DNA from: an uncultured Saprospiraceae bacterium | Lineage (GTDB): Bacteria; Bacteroidota; Bacteroidia; Chitinophagales; Saprospiraceae | DNA length: 64,000 nt | NCBI GenBank assembly: GCA_937928045.1 | Contig: CALFWO010000005.1 | Span: 279,152 to 343,151 of the forward strand | Direction of reading: 5' to 3' | Notes under the pieces: model-generated | Databases searched by the model: none | What the model was told of the DNA's origin: nothing | The model's input: only the letters and a program-made list of their open reading frames with translations | Program-made: the position numbers and the translations under genes | Shown: positions 1 to 7,438 of the stretch, piece by piece | Layout: each line of letters opens with the position of its first letter | How positions within the stretch are numbered: the first letter of the stretch is position 1

Positions 1-1
1 A

Positions 2-91
2 TCTTCGGAAGTATATACACTGCAATTTACGGAAGGTTCCATTATTGAAAATAATGAAGGGAAAATTATCGTTGTTTACCCTTTTTACTAA
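2..91 (+). CDS. C-terminal end of an unidentified protein (partial)
   Basis: An open frame enters at the left edge and stops at 89-91, giving 29 residues that end in KIIVVYPFY. The composition is alternating hydrophobic and polar, as in a beta-strand-rich C-terminus. It stops 42 bases before the next start on the same strand. Too little is present to name a family, and chance openness over 90 bases cannot be excluded. Confidence 0.45.
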   Translation, partial: SSEVYTLQFTEGSIIENNEGKIIVVYPFY

Positions 92-133
92 CAGAATTGT
101 ACTGAATTTAGTATTTTTAAGAAACACCAAATC

Positions 134-1924
134 ATGCCTAAAAGTCTATTAATCACCTTGCTTGTTTGCTCCTATTTTATAGCTTTCGCTCAACCGAATT
201 TTACAGCTAACGATCAAATACCAACTTACGAAGAACCCTTCCTGCTCGGGACTAACCCTGGGTATTACAATGGGTGGGATGATGAAGGACTTGCAGATAT
301 TGTAGCTGGAAGTTCAAACAATAGAGGAGTGGGAGTTCGGACGCAAAGAGTGCCACTTCCAGATGAATTTTTGGAACAATGGGGCGTAGAAGTTCGAGTG
401 GATGAGATGGAATACTTTGAATCAGTTGGACTAAAAGAACATGTAGTTTTCTTGGAAGGTCCTTCAGATGATCATAGAGATTTAATAATGCATTGCCCAG
501 ATGCGCCTTCAGCGCTTTTCAGGAATATGTACGAACCAATTTGGATCAATGGAGCTATTAATCCTGAAAATTATTATGCCAAGTATGTTTACGATGTGGT
601 CATGAATTATGGACAATTCATCAAGACTTATGAAGTGTTCAATGAGCCAGATTTTGATTATTCAGGAAATGGATTCAAAGATCCTGGGGAAGATGGGAAT
701 TGGTATGAAAATATTCCATCACCTTGTGATATTAAAATTCAAGCACCCATTTTTCAATACATCCGCATGTTGAGAATTACTTATGAAGTAGTCAAGACTT
801 ATGATCCGGAATCGTTCGTAGCTGTGGGCGGATTGGGATATCCCTCTTTCTTGGATTTGATTTTAAGACATACGGACAATCCAAATCAAGGTGCCGTTTC
901 TGGAAATTATCAACTTAAAGGTGGTGCTTACTTTGATATGATGAGCTATCACAGTTACCCACATTTTGCATTAAGAGATTACAACAATGACATCGGAGGA
1001 TTTGAATATTTCAGACATTCTGATGCAGCAGTTCAGGAAGTAGTTGATCATAAATATAGATTCCAAGATGTTCTTGAGCAATATGGATATGATGGTTCCA
1101 ATTATCCTGAGAAAGAATTTATCATTACAGAGTCGAATCTTCCAAGAGTTGCATTTGATGAATACATAGGTTCGGAAATGGCCCAAACTAATTTTTTGAT
1201 GAAAATGCAACTGGCATGCTTGGAAAATGGTATTCGACAATTTCATGTTTATAAAACAGCGGAATCAAAATCAGAGGCAAATATGTCTACTTCGTTTCAT
1301 GCAATGGGATTTTACAAAGACTTGGATGAGACTCCGCCATCTTCAGAGGTGGAATTGGAATGTGGAATTGGTTCAGCAATGATGACCAATCAAATAGAAG
1401 GCTGGAATTACAGTGAAGATTTTACCGCGAAGCTAAACCTACCAGATGATATTGGTGGCGGAGTTTTGGAAAATGGCAAAATTGTAATTTGGGCAAAAAC
1501 TAGTATTGATCAATCTGAAGAAGCTTCTGCGAGCTATACTTTCCCAGATTTCTGGGGCTCTAGTCTGATAAGATTGGATTGGAATGAATATGGACAAACT
1601 GGAATTACGATTCCGTTAGAAAATGTATCCTTGACAAGTAGACCTAGTTTTTTTGAACCAGTGATTGTTATCGATCAAGTCAAAGATGTTGTAAAGTCTT
1701 TTCAACTCCAGCCCAATTTAGTTCATGTAGAGGAATTAATTGAATTGCGTAACAGCGCCAAAGTTGACCTTTTGATTTTTAACCAGGCAGGTTTATTGAT
1801 GAAAACGATTGAGTATGCTCCTGGAAGTCATGTCATAAATTGGACAAACAAGACACCTGGTATTTATTTCATTCAAGTAATAGCTGATGGGAAAAGGTAT
1901 GTTGAAAAAATAACGGTTTTATAA
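134..1924 (+). CDS. Secreted clan GH-A-like glycoside hydrolase with T9SS sorting domain
   Basis: 596 residues. A signal peptide (about 1-19, ending AFAQ) is followed by a TIM-barrel-like catalytic region. The stretch YEVFNEPDF places a candidate acid/base Glu at 171 after the classic Asn, and FIITESN places a candidate nucleophile Glu at 333; this spacing is usual for clan GH-A families such as GH5 and GH39. The last ~75 residues (FNQAGLLMKTIEY ... YVEKITVL) form a type A T9SS C-terminal domain, so the enzyme is probably exported across the outer membrane and surface-bound or released. The substrate cannot be read from sequence. The gene stands alone and converges with the LRR gene downstream. 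Catalytic assignment is by motif only. Confidence 0.75.
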   Translation: MPKSLLITLLVCSYFIAFAQPNFTANDQIPTYEEPFLLGTNPGYYNGWDDEGLADIVAGSSNNRGVGVRTQRVPLPDEFLEQWGVEVRVDEMEYFESVGLKEHVVFLEGPSDDHRDLIMHCPDAPSALFRNMYEPIWINGAINPENYYAKYVYDVVMNYGQFIKTYEVFNEPDFDYSGNGFKDPGEDGNWYENIPSPCDIKIQAPIFQYIRMLRITYEVVKTYDPESFVAVGGLGYPSFLDLILRHTDNPNQGAVSGNYQLKGGAYFDMMSYHSYPHFALRDYNNDIGGFEYFRHSDAAVQEVVDHKYRFQDVLEQYGYDGSNYPEKEFIITESNLPRVAFDEYIGSEMAQTNFLMKMQLACLENGIRQFHVYKTAESKSEANMSTSFHAMGFYKDLDETPPSSEVELECGIGSAMMTNQIEGWNYSEDFTAKLNLPDDIGGGVLENGKIVIWAKTSIDQSEEASASYTFPDFWGSSLIRLDWNEYGQTGITIPLENVSLTSRPSFFEPVIVIDQVKDVVKSFQLQPNLVHVEELIELRNSAKVDLLIFNQAGLLMKTIEYAPGSHVINWTNKTPGIYFIQVIADGKRYVEKITVL

Positions 1925-1953
1925 AGGTCGTAATTAAATAAATTTCCTTGTAT

Positions 1954-3639
1954 TTATCTTTTTACAACACGAAAAACCGTTGGTCGTTTGGAAGTGAAGA
2001 CTTGAACCACATAGATTCCTGTTTCATATCCAGCCATTGATATTATCTTGCTTTGGTGACCTTCAATGTTTTCCACTAATTCTCCTCCAATCTTGGAAAT
2101 TCGAATATCAAATTGTTCAGGAACATAACCTGAAATTCGAATATCGCCGCTTGTTGGATTTGGAAAAATGGATAAGTCTTCGAAATAATTATGAACAGAA
2201 AGGGTGTATGAATATTCAAATTCATCGCTGTAATCCATTTGTTTCAATCTATAGTAGTTGATTCCTTTAATTGGATTATCATGAAAAAAATTATAATAAT
2301 TGATTCGTTCGGAATATCCATTTCCAGGAACATATCCTACCATTTTAAAATTATTTCCATCAGTTGAATGCTCAATATTAAATCCCTTATTGTCATACTC
2401 TGAAGCTGTTGACCATGTAAGTTCGGTGATGCCTTCATCAGTAGATAAATTAAAAGATGAAAGTTCGACCGGCAGACTTTGACAGACGTCAATGACTTGC
2501 GCATTACTTGAACAGCCTGTAGCATTGGCAGCAAAATTCACATCTGCGGGATTTAATTCTAGCTTTGTACAAATCCCAAGCACAGCACAATCACTAAGCA
2601 TAGTGTTTCCAATAACATTTAGATCACCATTAATCGAAGTAATATTATCAAGTCCTGTTAATGAATTTAAAGCTGCGTTTCCAGTGATTTCTAATTGTCC
2701 ATTAACGGTCAACAAAGATTCTAAGCCATTAAAATTGATAATGGCAGAATTGTTCGTGCAGTTAAATTGATTGTTGATAGTTGTTAAAGAAGACAATCCA
2801 GCAAGCGAATTTAAAGTTGCATTAGAACCTAGCCAAAATTGTCCATTGATGGTATTAATATTATCCAAACCCGAGAGAGAAGTTAGTTTAGGATTTGAGA
2901 GTATTTGCAAATAAAAACCAACAGAGTTCAAACCTTCAAGTCCGATCAAACTGGTGAGATTGTTATTACTACTTATTTTTAAAAATCCAGAAAGATTAAT
3001 CAGGTTATTTAAACCTGTTAAGTTGATAAGTGACGTATTACTGACGAGTTCTAAATTGCTTAGACCTGCAATACCTTCTAATCCTGTTAGATCAGTCAAG
3101 CTAAGCATGAAATTAATACTGACTCCTTCGCCAATAGAATTTAGGTTAGACAATGCAGAAAGAGTGGTTACCGCATTCAACCCAAAGAGCGTCATTTTAC
3201 CATCGATACTTGTAAGATTTTCCAACCCTACGAGATTGGTAATGGTATTGACATTTTTCAAAGTTAGATCACCGATAATGGTATTTAGATTTGACAATGG
3301 TGAAAGTGAAGTGAGGTCTGAAACATTTTCTATAATAAGATCTCCTCCAACTGAAGAGATATTTGCCAATCCACTAATTGAAGTCAAATCTTGATTGTTA
3401 ATAATGATTAGATCTTCGCTAATATTCAACAATGGCGATAGGCCGTCAAGATTAAGTATTTCAGCTGTAGTACTTCCCTCAATAGTAAGCGTACCCGAGA
3501 TTGCGGTACAGTCGATATATGTGGTAGCAAAATTGTTGATTTCTGTTTGGGTGCTGAGCGTTAGATTTCCAACGGGGCACGCAGCATTGCCTTGATTGAA
3601 AAAGGTAAAAAGTGTAAATAATAATATGACAATGCGCAT
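1954..3639 (-). CDS. Secreted leucine-rich-repeat (receptor L-like) protein with T9SS sorting domain
   Basis: 561 residues. A signal peptide (1-19) is followed by about 13 irregular leucine-rich repeats, residues ~45-370, with the recurring phrase LTSLxGLxNLxxIxGxL typical of receptor-L-like repeats in Bacteroidota. A linker begins PVELSSFNLS, a phrase common in T9SS cargo, then a beta-sandwich region leads to the sorting domain (LSIFPNPTSGDIRISG ... TVFRVVKR). It is probably a surface adhesin or matrix-binding protein with no enzymatic role visible. It faces the glycoside hydrolase gene tail to tail, 29 bases apart. Repeat-rich sequence produces many antisense open frames here, all rejected. 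Confidence 0.85.
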   Translation of the reverse strand: MRIVILLFTLFTFFNQGNAACPVGNLTLSTQTEINNFATTYIDCTAISGTLTIEGSTTAEILNLDGLSPLLNISEDLIIINNQDLTSISGLANISSVGGDLIIENVSDLTSLSPLSNLNTIIGDLTLKNVNTITNLVGLENLTSIDGKMTLFGLNAVTTLSALSNLNSIGEGVSINFMLSLTDLTGLEGIAGLSNLELVSNTSLINLTGLNNLINLSGFLKISSNNNLTSLIGLEGLNSVGFYLQILSNPKLTSLSGLDNINTINGQFWLGSNATLNSLAGLSSLTTINNQFNCTNNSAIINFNGLESLLTVNGQLEITGNAALNSLTGLDNITSINGDLNVIGNTMLSDCAVLGICTKLELNPADVNFAANATGCSSNAQVIDVCQSLPVELSSFNLSTDEGITELTWSTASEYDNKGFNIEHSTDGNNFKMVGYVPGNGYSERINYYNFFHDNPIKGINYYRLKQMDYSDEFEYSYTLSVHNYFEDLSIFPNPTSGDIRISGYVPEQFDIRISKIGGELVENIEGHQSKIISMAGYETGIYVVQVFTSKRPTVFRVVKR

Positions 3640-3819
3640 AACAAGTAAAGTTTGTATTTTCCTAAAAGGAAGGTACCCATTCTCAAAGGTAGAATTCGAT
3701 CATTGGAGTTTTAGATTTGATAATTACCATTAAATGCTTAGGTATAAAGACTTAACTCAATCAGGAAAATTGATGAAATTAGAAAAGGTATTAATGTGTT
3801 GCAGTAATTGGTTAGAATT

Positions 3820-3860
3820 AAAAAAGATAACCCGTAGCACCTCTTGCGAGAACTACGGGT
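3820..3860 (-). terminator. Intrinsic terminator
   Basis: Stem ACCCGTAG (3830-3837) with CTACGGGT (3853-3860), inner CTC-GCAA-GAG tetraloop hairpin, followed on the minus strand by TTATCTTTTTT. It lies 234 bases past the stop of the Spy-like gene, so it ends a transcript with a long 3' region. Confidence 0.8.
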
Positions 3861-3861
3861 C

Positions 3862-4093
3862 ATCGTCTACCAATCGCTGATCCTAAAGTCTTATACCATT
3901 TTCAATCTGTGCTTCGTGTTTTTGGGTCGAGTACCTCCTTGATTGATGGTATGTAATTCGGTTTATTAAGGCTATTAGAAAAATGCCAGGGACGATTTCC
4001 TAGATTATAATTTGCGTAGTTCATTGATGCGGCGTGTATTGCGGGTGTTATGCGATCAGTGAAAAATTATTAATCGTCCTTGGATATTTAAAG
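3862..4093 (-). ncRNA. Structured 3' region or small RNA upstream of a terminator
   Basis: On the minus strand this stretch can form two long-range stems. 4072-4080 pairs with 3988-3997 (AGGACGATT/AATCGTCC with one bulge). 3941-3952 pairs with 3893-3907 (ATACCAT plus CAATC against GATTG plus ATGGTAT). It ends in a strong terminator. No separate -7 box was found, so it is probably the 3' untranslated region of the Spy-like mRNA or a small RNA processed from it. No known RNA family (RNase P, tmRNA, SRP) signature was seen. A 40-codon frame within it is listed separately. Confidence 0.4.
3902..4024 (-). CDS. Possible 40-residue small protein
   Basis: An ATG-initiated frame of 40 codons beginning MNYANYNLGNRPWHF and ending KTRSTD lies between the Spy-like gene and its terminator. 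Composition is polar and aromatic with no signal peptide or membrane segment. There is no ribosome-binding sequence, but few genes here have one. The frame overlaps predicted RNA stems, so it may be fortuitous. No family recognised. Confidence 0.25.
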   Translation of the reverse strand: MNYANYNLGNRPWHFSNSLNKPNYIPSIKEVLDPKTRSTD

Positions 4094-4423
4094 TTATCCT
4101 TGTGTTTGCATTGCTTTCCACTTTTCAAATTGCGCTGGAGTTAAAATTCCTGCTAATTCTTTAGCAAAAGAAGCGTCTAATTCGTCGAGCTTAGGACCAA
4201 TTTCTTTTGCATCCTTTGAGGAGGATTCAATGGCCGTTTGCTTTTTTTGAAAAGCTGTTAGAATCGTTTCGACTTTCGTAGTTTGATCTGCAGATAATTC
4301 CAAACTTTTTGCCATAACTGCCGTCTCTTTTGATATTACTGCTTCGGCTGCTTGAGCATTAATGTTCGAAGAAAATAATAATCCTAAAGCAAAAATAAAT
4401 GTTAAACGCATGAGCTTCTTCAT
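4094..4423 (-). CDS. Small periplasmic Spy/CpxP-like helical protein
   Basis: 109 residues. The signal peptide ends SSNINAQA (~1-24). The mature part is almost entirely helical, and LTPAQFEKWKAMQ near the C-terminus resembles the LTxxQ repeat of Spy/CpxP envelope chaperones, with an upstream LSADQTTKVETI as a second degenerate copy. Proteins of this shape are common as small abundant periplasmic proteins in Bacteroidota, where function is mostly untested. It is transcribed alone and followed by a 234-base 3' region ending in a terminator. Confidence 0.65.
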   Translation of the reverse strand: MKKLMRLTFIFALGLLFSSNINAQAAEAVISKETAVMAKSLELSADQTTKVETILTAFQKKQTAIESSSKDAKEIGPKLDELDASFAKELAGILTPAQFEKWKAMQTQG

Positions 4424-4440
4424 GGTGACTAGGGTTTTGT

Positions 4441-4641
4441 GCCTATTGATGCAATAGGCTGGTTAATTAAATAACGCCGAAATAGGCTTGTAATGAAAAG
4501 ACACAGATCGGATAGTTGTATTTCCTGTGTCATTAACTGCGCAATAAATTTTTGAACAGTTTTTTTATTATGTAAATATTGAATAAATATTCGCTATTCA
4601 CATTTTCTATAACCAAGATGGGGGAAAAGGAACTCTTGGTT
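4441..4641. repeat. Three perfect inverted repeats in an intergenic region
   Basis: GCCTATT-N5-AATAGGC at 4441-4459, GACACAG-N18-CTGTGTC at 4500-4531, and AACCAAGA-N15-TCTTGGTT at 4611-4641, within the 275-base gap between the Spy-like gene and the helicase gene. The first lies 18 bases upstream of the Spy-like start and could fold in its leader. The third follows the helicase gene but has no T-run. Confidence 0.5.
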
Positions 4642-4698
4642 GCGTATTAAATTAAATAAATATGTAAGTGTCAGAAAAACAGGCGTATAAATTTCATT

Positions 4699-6624
4699 TT
4701 AGACACTCATGAACTCCCAGCCGGTACGGTAACTTCCATGTTTTTCAACATATTCAAGAAAAGAAAGATAAAAAGAGTCGCCACCTATAGTTGCAGAATC
4801 GCCAATGACGACCAATAGTTTCCTGGCTCTTGTCATGGCTACGTTCATTCGTCTATAGTCTTTCAAAAATCCGATTTCAGAACTGGTATTGCTTCGAACT
4901 AAACTTATGTATACAATATCTCTTTCTTGTCCTTGAAAGCCATCTATGGTTTTGATGGTGATTTGGGAAGCAAGACTTGACAAGGACTCATCTTCAGAAA
5001 TTGATTCTTCAATATGATTTATTTGTTCTTTATATGGAGAAATAATTCCAATGCTTGGGAGGTTTTCTTTGTCCTGAATTTCTGTAAAAGCTAAGAGGTG
5101 TTCTCTCAATACAAAATATTCTCCTTCGTTATATTTACTTAAAGATTTCTTGTTTACTTTTTCGTCAAATCCACAACCTGCAGTGTCAATATATTCTATA
5201 GGTTTTCCTGAGTAATTTTTAACAGCCCAGTTTGCCACAAAATCAGCTGCAATTAATTCATTATTATAAAACTGCTTATTTGAGAAATTCATAATGGCAG
5301 CATTCATTCTATATTGAGTATTAAGGAATGCTTGCTGATCAAAGGAACTGATTAATCTTTCGAGTAGGGTAGTTTCTAATCCTTCTTTTTTCGCAGCGAT
5401 GGACTTTACAGTTGGAGGTAACTGAAATGGATCTCCTGCCAAAACAACTTTCTGCGAACGAAGAATTGGGATCCAGGTGGCTGGCTCAAGCGCTTGTCCC
5501 GCTTCATCAATAACTACAGTATGGAAGTTGATTTTTTTCAAACTGGAGTGAGTTGAATTCACAAAAGTACAGGCAATGACATTAGCTTGGAATAAAACTT
5601 CGTCCAGCAATCGATCTTCTAATTGTCTCGCCCAAGATTCTAGATCCCTGGCTTCTTTTAGATTAGCGATGTTTTCCGTTCTGGCTTCGCGCTGACTCCA
5701 TTTTTTAAATTTCCTGGTTTTCTTCCTAATCGCTTCTGCTTGCTGTCGAACTTTTTTGATGTTTTTATTTTCAGGATGAAGCGCAAGTCGGTTCTCTAAA
5801 GTAATTTCTAAGATGGATTCATCTACTCTTGAGATGTTTCCAATTCGAACCACGTTCAATCCTGCATTAGAACAGCGTTCTGCTAATAAGTCTACGGCTG
5901 CATTACTTGGTGCGCAGACTAAGACTTGATTTTCTTGTTTGCTCAGAAGGGAAATGGCTTTGACCAAAGTTGTTGTTTTGCCGGTACCAGGAGGCCCATG
6001 AATAATTGCCACATCTTTTGCGCTCAATACATGTTTGACGGCTGCCTCTTGGGAAGCATTTAGCTGTTCCACTGAAAATTCTGGAGCATTGCCAAAGGCC
6101 GGAGGAATCTTTCCGAAGCAAATACCTTTTAATTCTTTTAGTCGACCGGAGGAGCATTTGTGTAGTTCCTTTAAAGTCTTGTCCATTTCGATGTACGTAC
6201 GCTCATCAAATTGTAATTCTATTGAGATGTCTCCGTCGTCAATCCAAAATGGGAATTCTTCAACATTAAGAATGATTTTCATTTTGTGCCGATGAACAAA
6301 GTAGATTACTCCACTAACCGCATGTCGATCTTTTTGCTCATTGGCTTTGGCGGACAAAAATACATCTACTGGGCCACCTGCCCTGAGGCGATGTGGACCA
6401 TCTTGCGATCTATTTCTTTCGACTTGTATATATGCTCGATTGCCTAATGTAAATCCTTTCTTGGTTAATACCGTTGGATGCCAACTGACTCCTTTTTCTA
6501 CCTTTTGCTTTTGATTCGCCTTTGCCAATTCAGCTTGAAATCGATCATAATCCTCTTTTTTTTCTAGAGCCAAAAGCCGCTTTAAATTCAATATCTCCTG
6601 ATCAATGTCTTCCCATGATTTCAT
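4699..6624 (-). CDS. SF1B AAA helicase, IGHMBP2/UPF1-like
   Basis: 641 residues. An N-terminal beta-barrel region (~45-170) precedes two RecA-like domains carrying superfamily 1 motifs: Q-motif region LNASQEAAV (188-196), Walker A GPPGTGKTTT (210-219), motif Ia CAPSNAAVD, Walker B DEAGQALEP (373-381), motif III GDPFQLPPT (397-405), motif IV QYRMN (437-441), motif V IDGFQGQERDIV (560-571) and motif VI VAMTRARK (595-602). This set defines the UPF1/IGHMBP2 group of 5'-3' RNA/DNA helicases. Bacterial members are cytoplasmic and poorly characterised. The gene has its own promoter candidate directly at the start codon and is transcribed divergently from the phosphatase gene. Confidence 0.92.
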   Translation of the reverse strand: MKSWEDIDQEILNLKRLLALEKKEDYDRFQAELAKANQKQKVEKGVSWHPTVLTKKGFTLGNRAYIQVERNRSQDGPHRLRAGGPVDVFLSAKANEQKDRHAVSGVIYFVHRHKMKIILNVEEFPFWIDDGDISIELQFDERTYIEMDKTLKELHKCSSGRLKELKGICFGKIPPAFGNAPEFSVEQLNASQEAAVKHVLSAKDVAIIHGPPGTGKTTTLVKAISLLSKQENQVLVCAPSNAAVDLLAERCSNAGLNVVRIGNISRVDESILEITLENRLALHPENKNIKKVRQQAEAIRKKTRKFKKWSQREARTENIANLKEARDLESWARQLEDRLLDEVLFQANVIACTFVNSTHSSLKKINFHTVVIDEAGQALEPATWIPILRSQKVVLAGDPFQLPPTVKSIAAKKEGLETTLLERLISSFDQQAFLNTQYRMNAAIMNFSNKQFYNNELIAADFVANWAVKNYSGKPIEYIDTAGCGFDEKVNKKSLSKYNEGEYFVLREHLLAFTEIQDKENLPSIGIISPYKEQINHIEESISEDESLSSLASQITIKTIDGFQGQERDIVYISLVRSNTSSEIGFLKDYRRMNVAMTRARKLLVVIGDSATIGGDSFYLSFLEYVEKHGSYRTGWEFMSV

Positions 6625-6628
6625 GCTA

Positions 6629-6636
6629 CAAGATTA
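6629..6636 (-). promoter_or_regulatory. -7 box, possible leaderless start of the helicase gene
   Basis: TAATCTTG (one mismatch to TAnnTTTG) followed by exactly four bases (TAGC) and ATG. If used, transcription starts at or next to the initiation codon. No convincing -33 element is visible. Confidence 0.4.
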
Positions 6637-6757
6637 CCAAAATTTAATAAATACATTTCATCTTTGTAAAAAGGGATTGTTACTCTTAACGTTTACATGC
6701 TTGCAATTACGCAAATTATATGTTATTTTCAAATGAATACCAAATACCCCAAATGGA

Positions 6758-7213
6758 ATGAGAATATTAATGGTTTGTCTAGGGAATATTTGTAGATCGC
6801 CCTTGGCTGAAGGAATCATGAGGCATCAGATCAAAACTGAAGGATTAACTTGGAACATTGATTCGGCAGGAACGGGAGCTTGGCACGCTGGTGAAAAACC
6901 AGATCCTAGATCTATAGAAGTTGCTCATCGAAATGGAATTGATATCACAGGACAACGTGCGAGGCAATTTGTCCCATTGGACTTTGATCGATTTGATCAT
7001 ATCTTTGTAATGGACGCTGAAAATCTCAAAAATGTCTTGGCTTTAGCGCCTCACGATTTGGCCCGAGAAAAAGTAGAGATGATAATGAACCGAGTTTATC
7101 CAAATGAAAATCGCCGAGTTCCCGATCCTTATTATGGCGGAAAGACTGGCTTCGATGATGTTTTTGAAATGTTGGAGGAGGCTTGCAAAAAAATTATCTC
7201 TGAACATTTATAG
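6758..7213 (+). CDS. Low-molecular-weight protein-tyrosine phosphatase
   Basis: 151 residues, the family's usual length. The catalytic P-loop VCLGNICRS sits at residues 6-14 (nucleophile Cys7, Arg13), and the general-acid Asp is in VPDPYYGG (Asp123). In Bacteroidota such enzymes dephosphorylate tyrosine residues, sometimes on polysaccharide-synthesis tyrosine kinases (Wzb/Wzc pairs), but no kinase lies nearby, so a general cytoplasmic role is equally possible. The start used gives MRILMVCLGN, the normal N-terminus for the family. Confidence 0.93.
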   Translation: MRILMVCLGNICRSPLAEGIMRHQIKTEGLTWNIDSAGTGAWHAGEKPDPRSIEVAHRNGIDITGQRARQFVPLDFDRFDHIFVMDAENLKNVLALAPHDLAREKVEMIMNRVYPNENRRVPDPYYGGKTGFDDVFEMLEEACKKIISEHL

Positions 7214-7271
7214 TTCAATTCATTTTTCCATTCCTAACTACCCAAAGGTTTTTCGCGTGTAGAACTTGAAG

Positions 7272-7288
7272 CGGTCAGGAGACCGGTC
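7272..7288. repeat. Dispersed hairpin element, copy 1
   Basis: CGGTC-AGGA-GACCGGTC. A 5-bp stem with a 4-base loop. The reverse complement of 53100-53116 matches it at 15 of 17 positions, and both sit in intergenic DNA. It lies in the 225-base gap between the phosphatase gene and sucA, with no other gene signal. Confidence 0.45.
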
Positions 7289-7382
7289 ACTTGGTGCTTA
7301 GTTTTAACCTTGAATCAAAGGTTTCCTGATCTCCTAGCAAATATTGCTGTACCAAAAGCCTACCGAGTTCTTGGTCCCAACC

Positions 7383-7414
7383 AAAAAAAAGAGCCATGAT
7401 TGCTCATGGCTCTT
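7383..7414 (-). terminator. Intrinsic terminator of sucA
   Basis: GAGCCATGA (7391-7399) pairs with TCATGGCTC (7404-7412); on the minus strand it is followed by eight T. It lies 25 bases past the sucA stop. Confidence 0.9.
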
Positions 7415-7438
7415 TAAGGTTTTCAATATAAATTATAA

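Noticed and set aside
2954..3595. Two plus-strand open frames opposite the LRR gene
   Set aside because: They mirror the repeats on the other strand, lack a signal or start context and have low-complexity translations.
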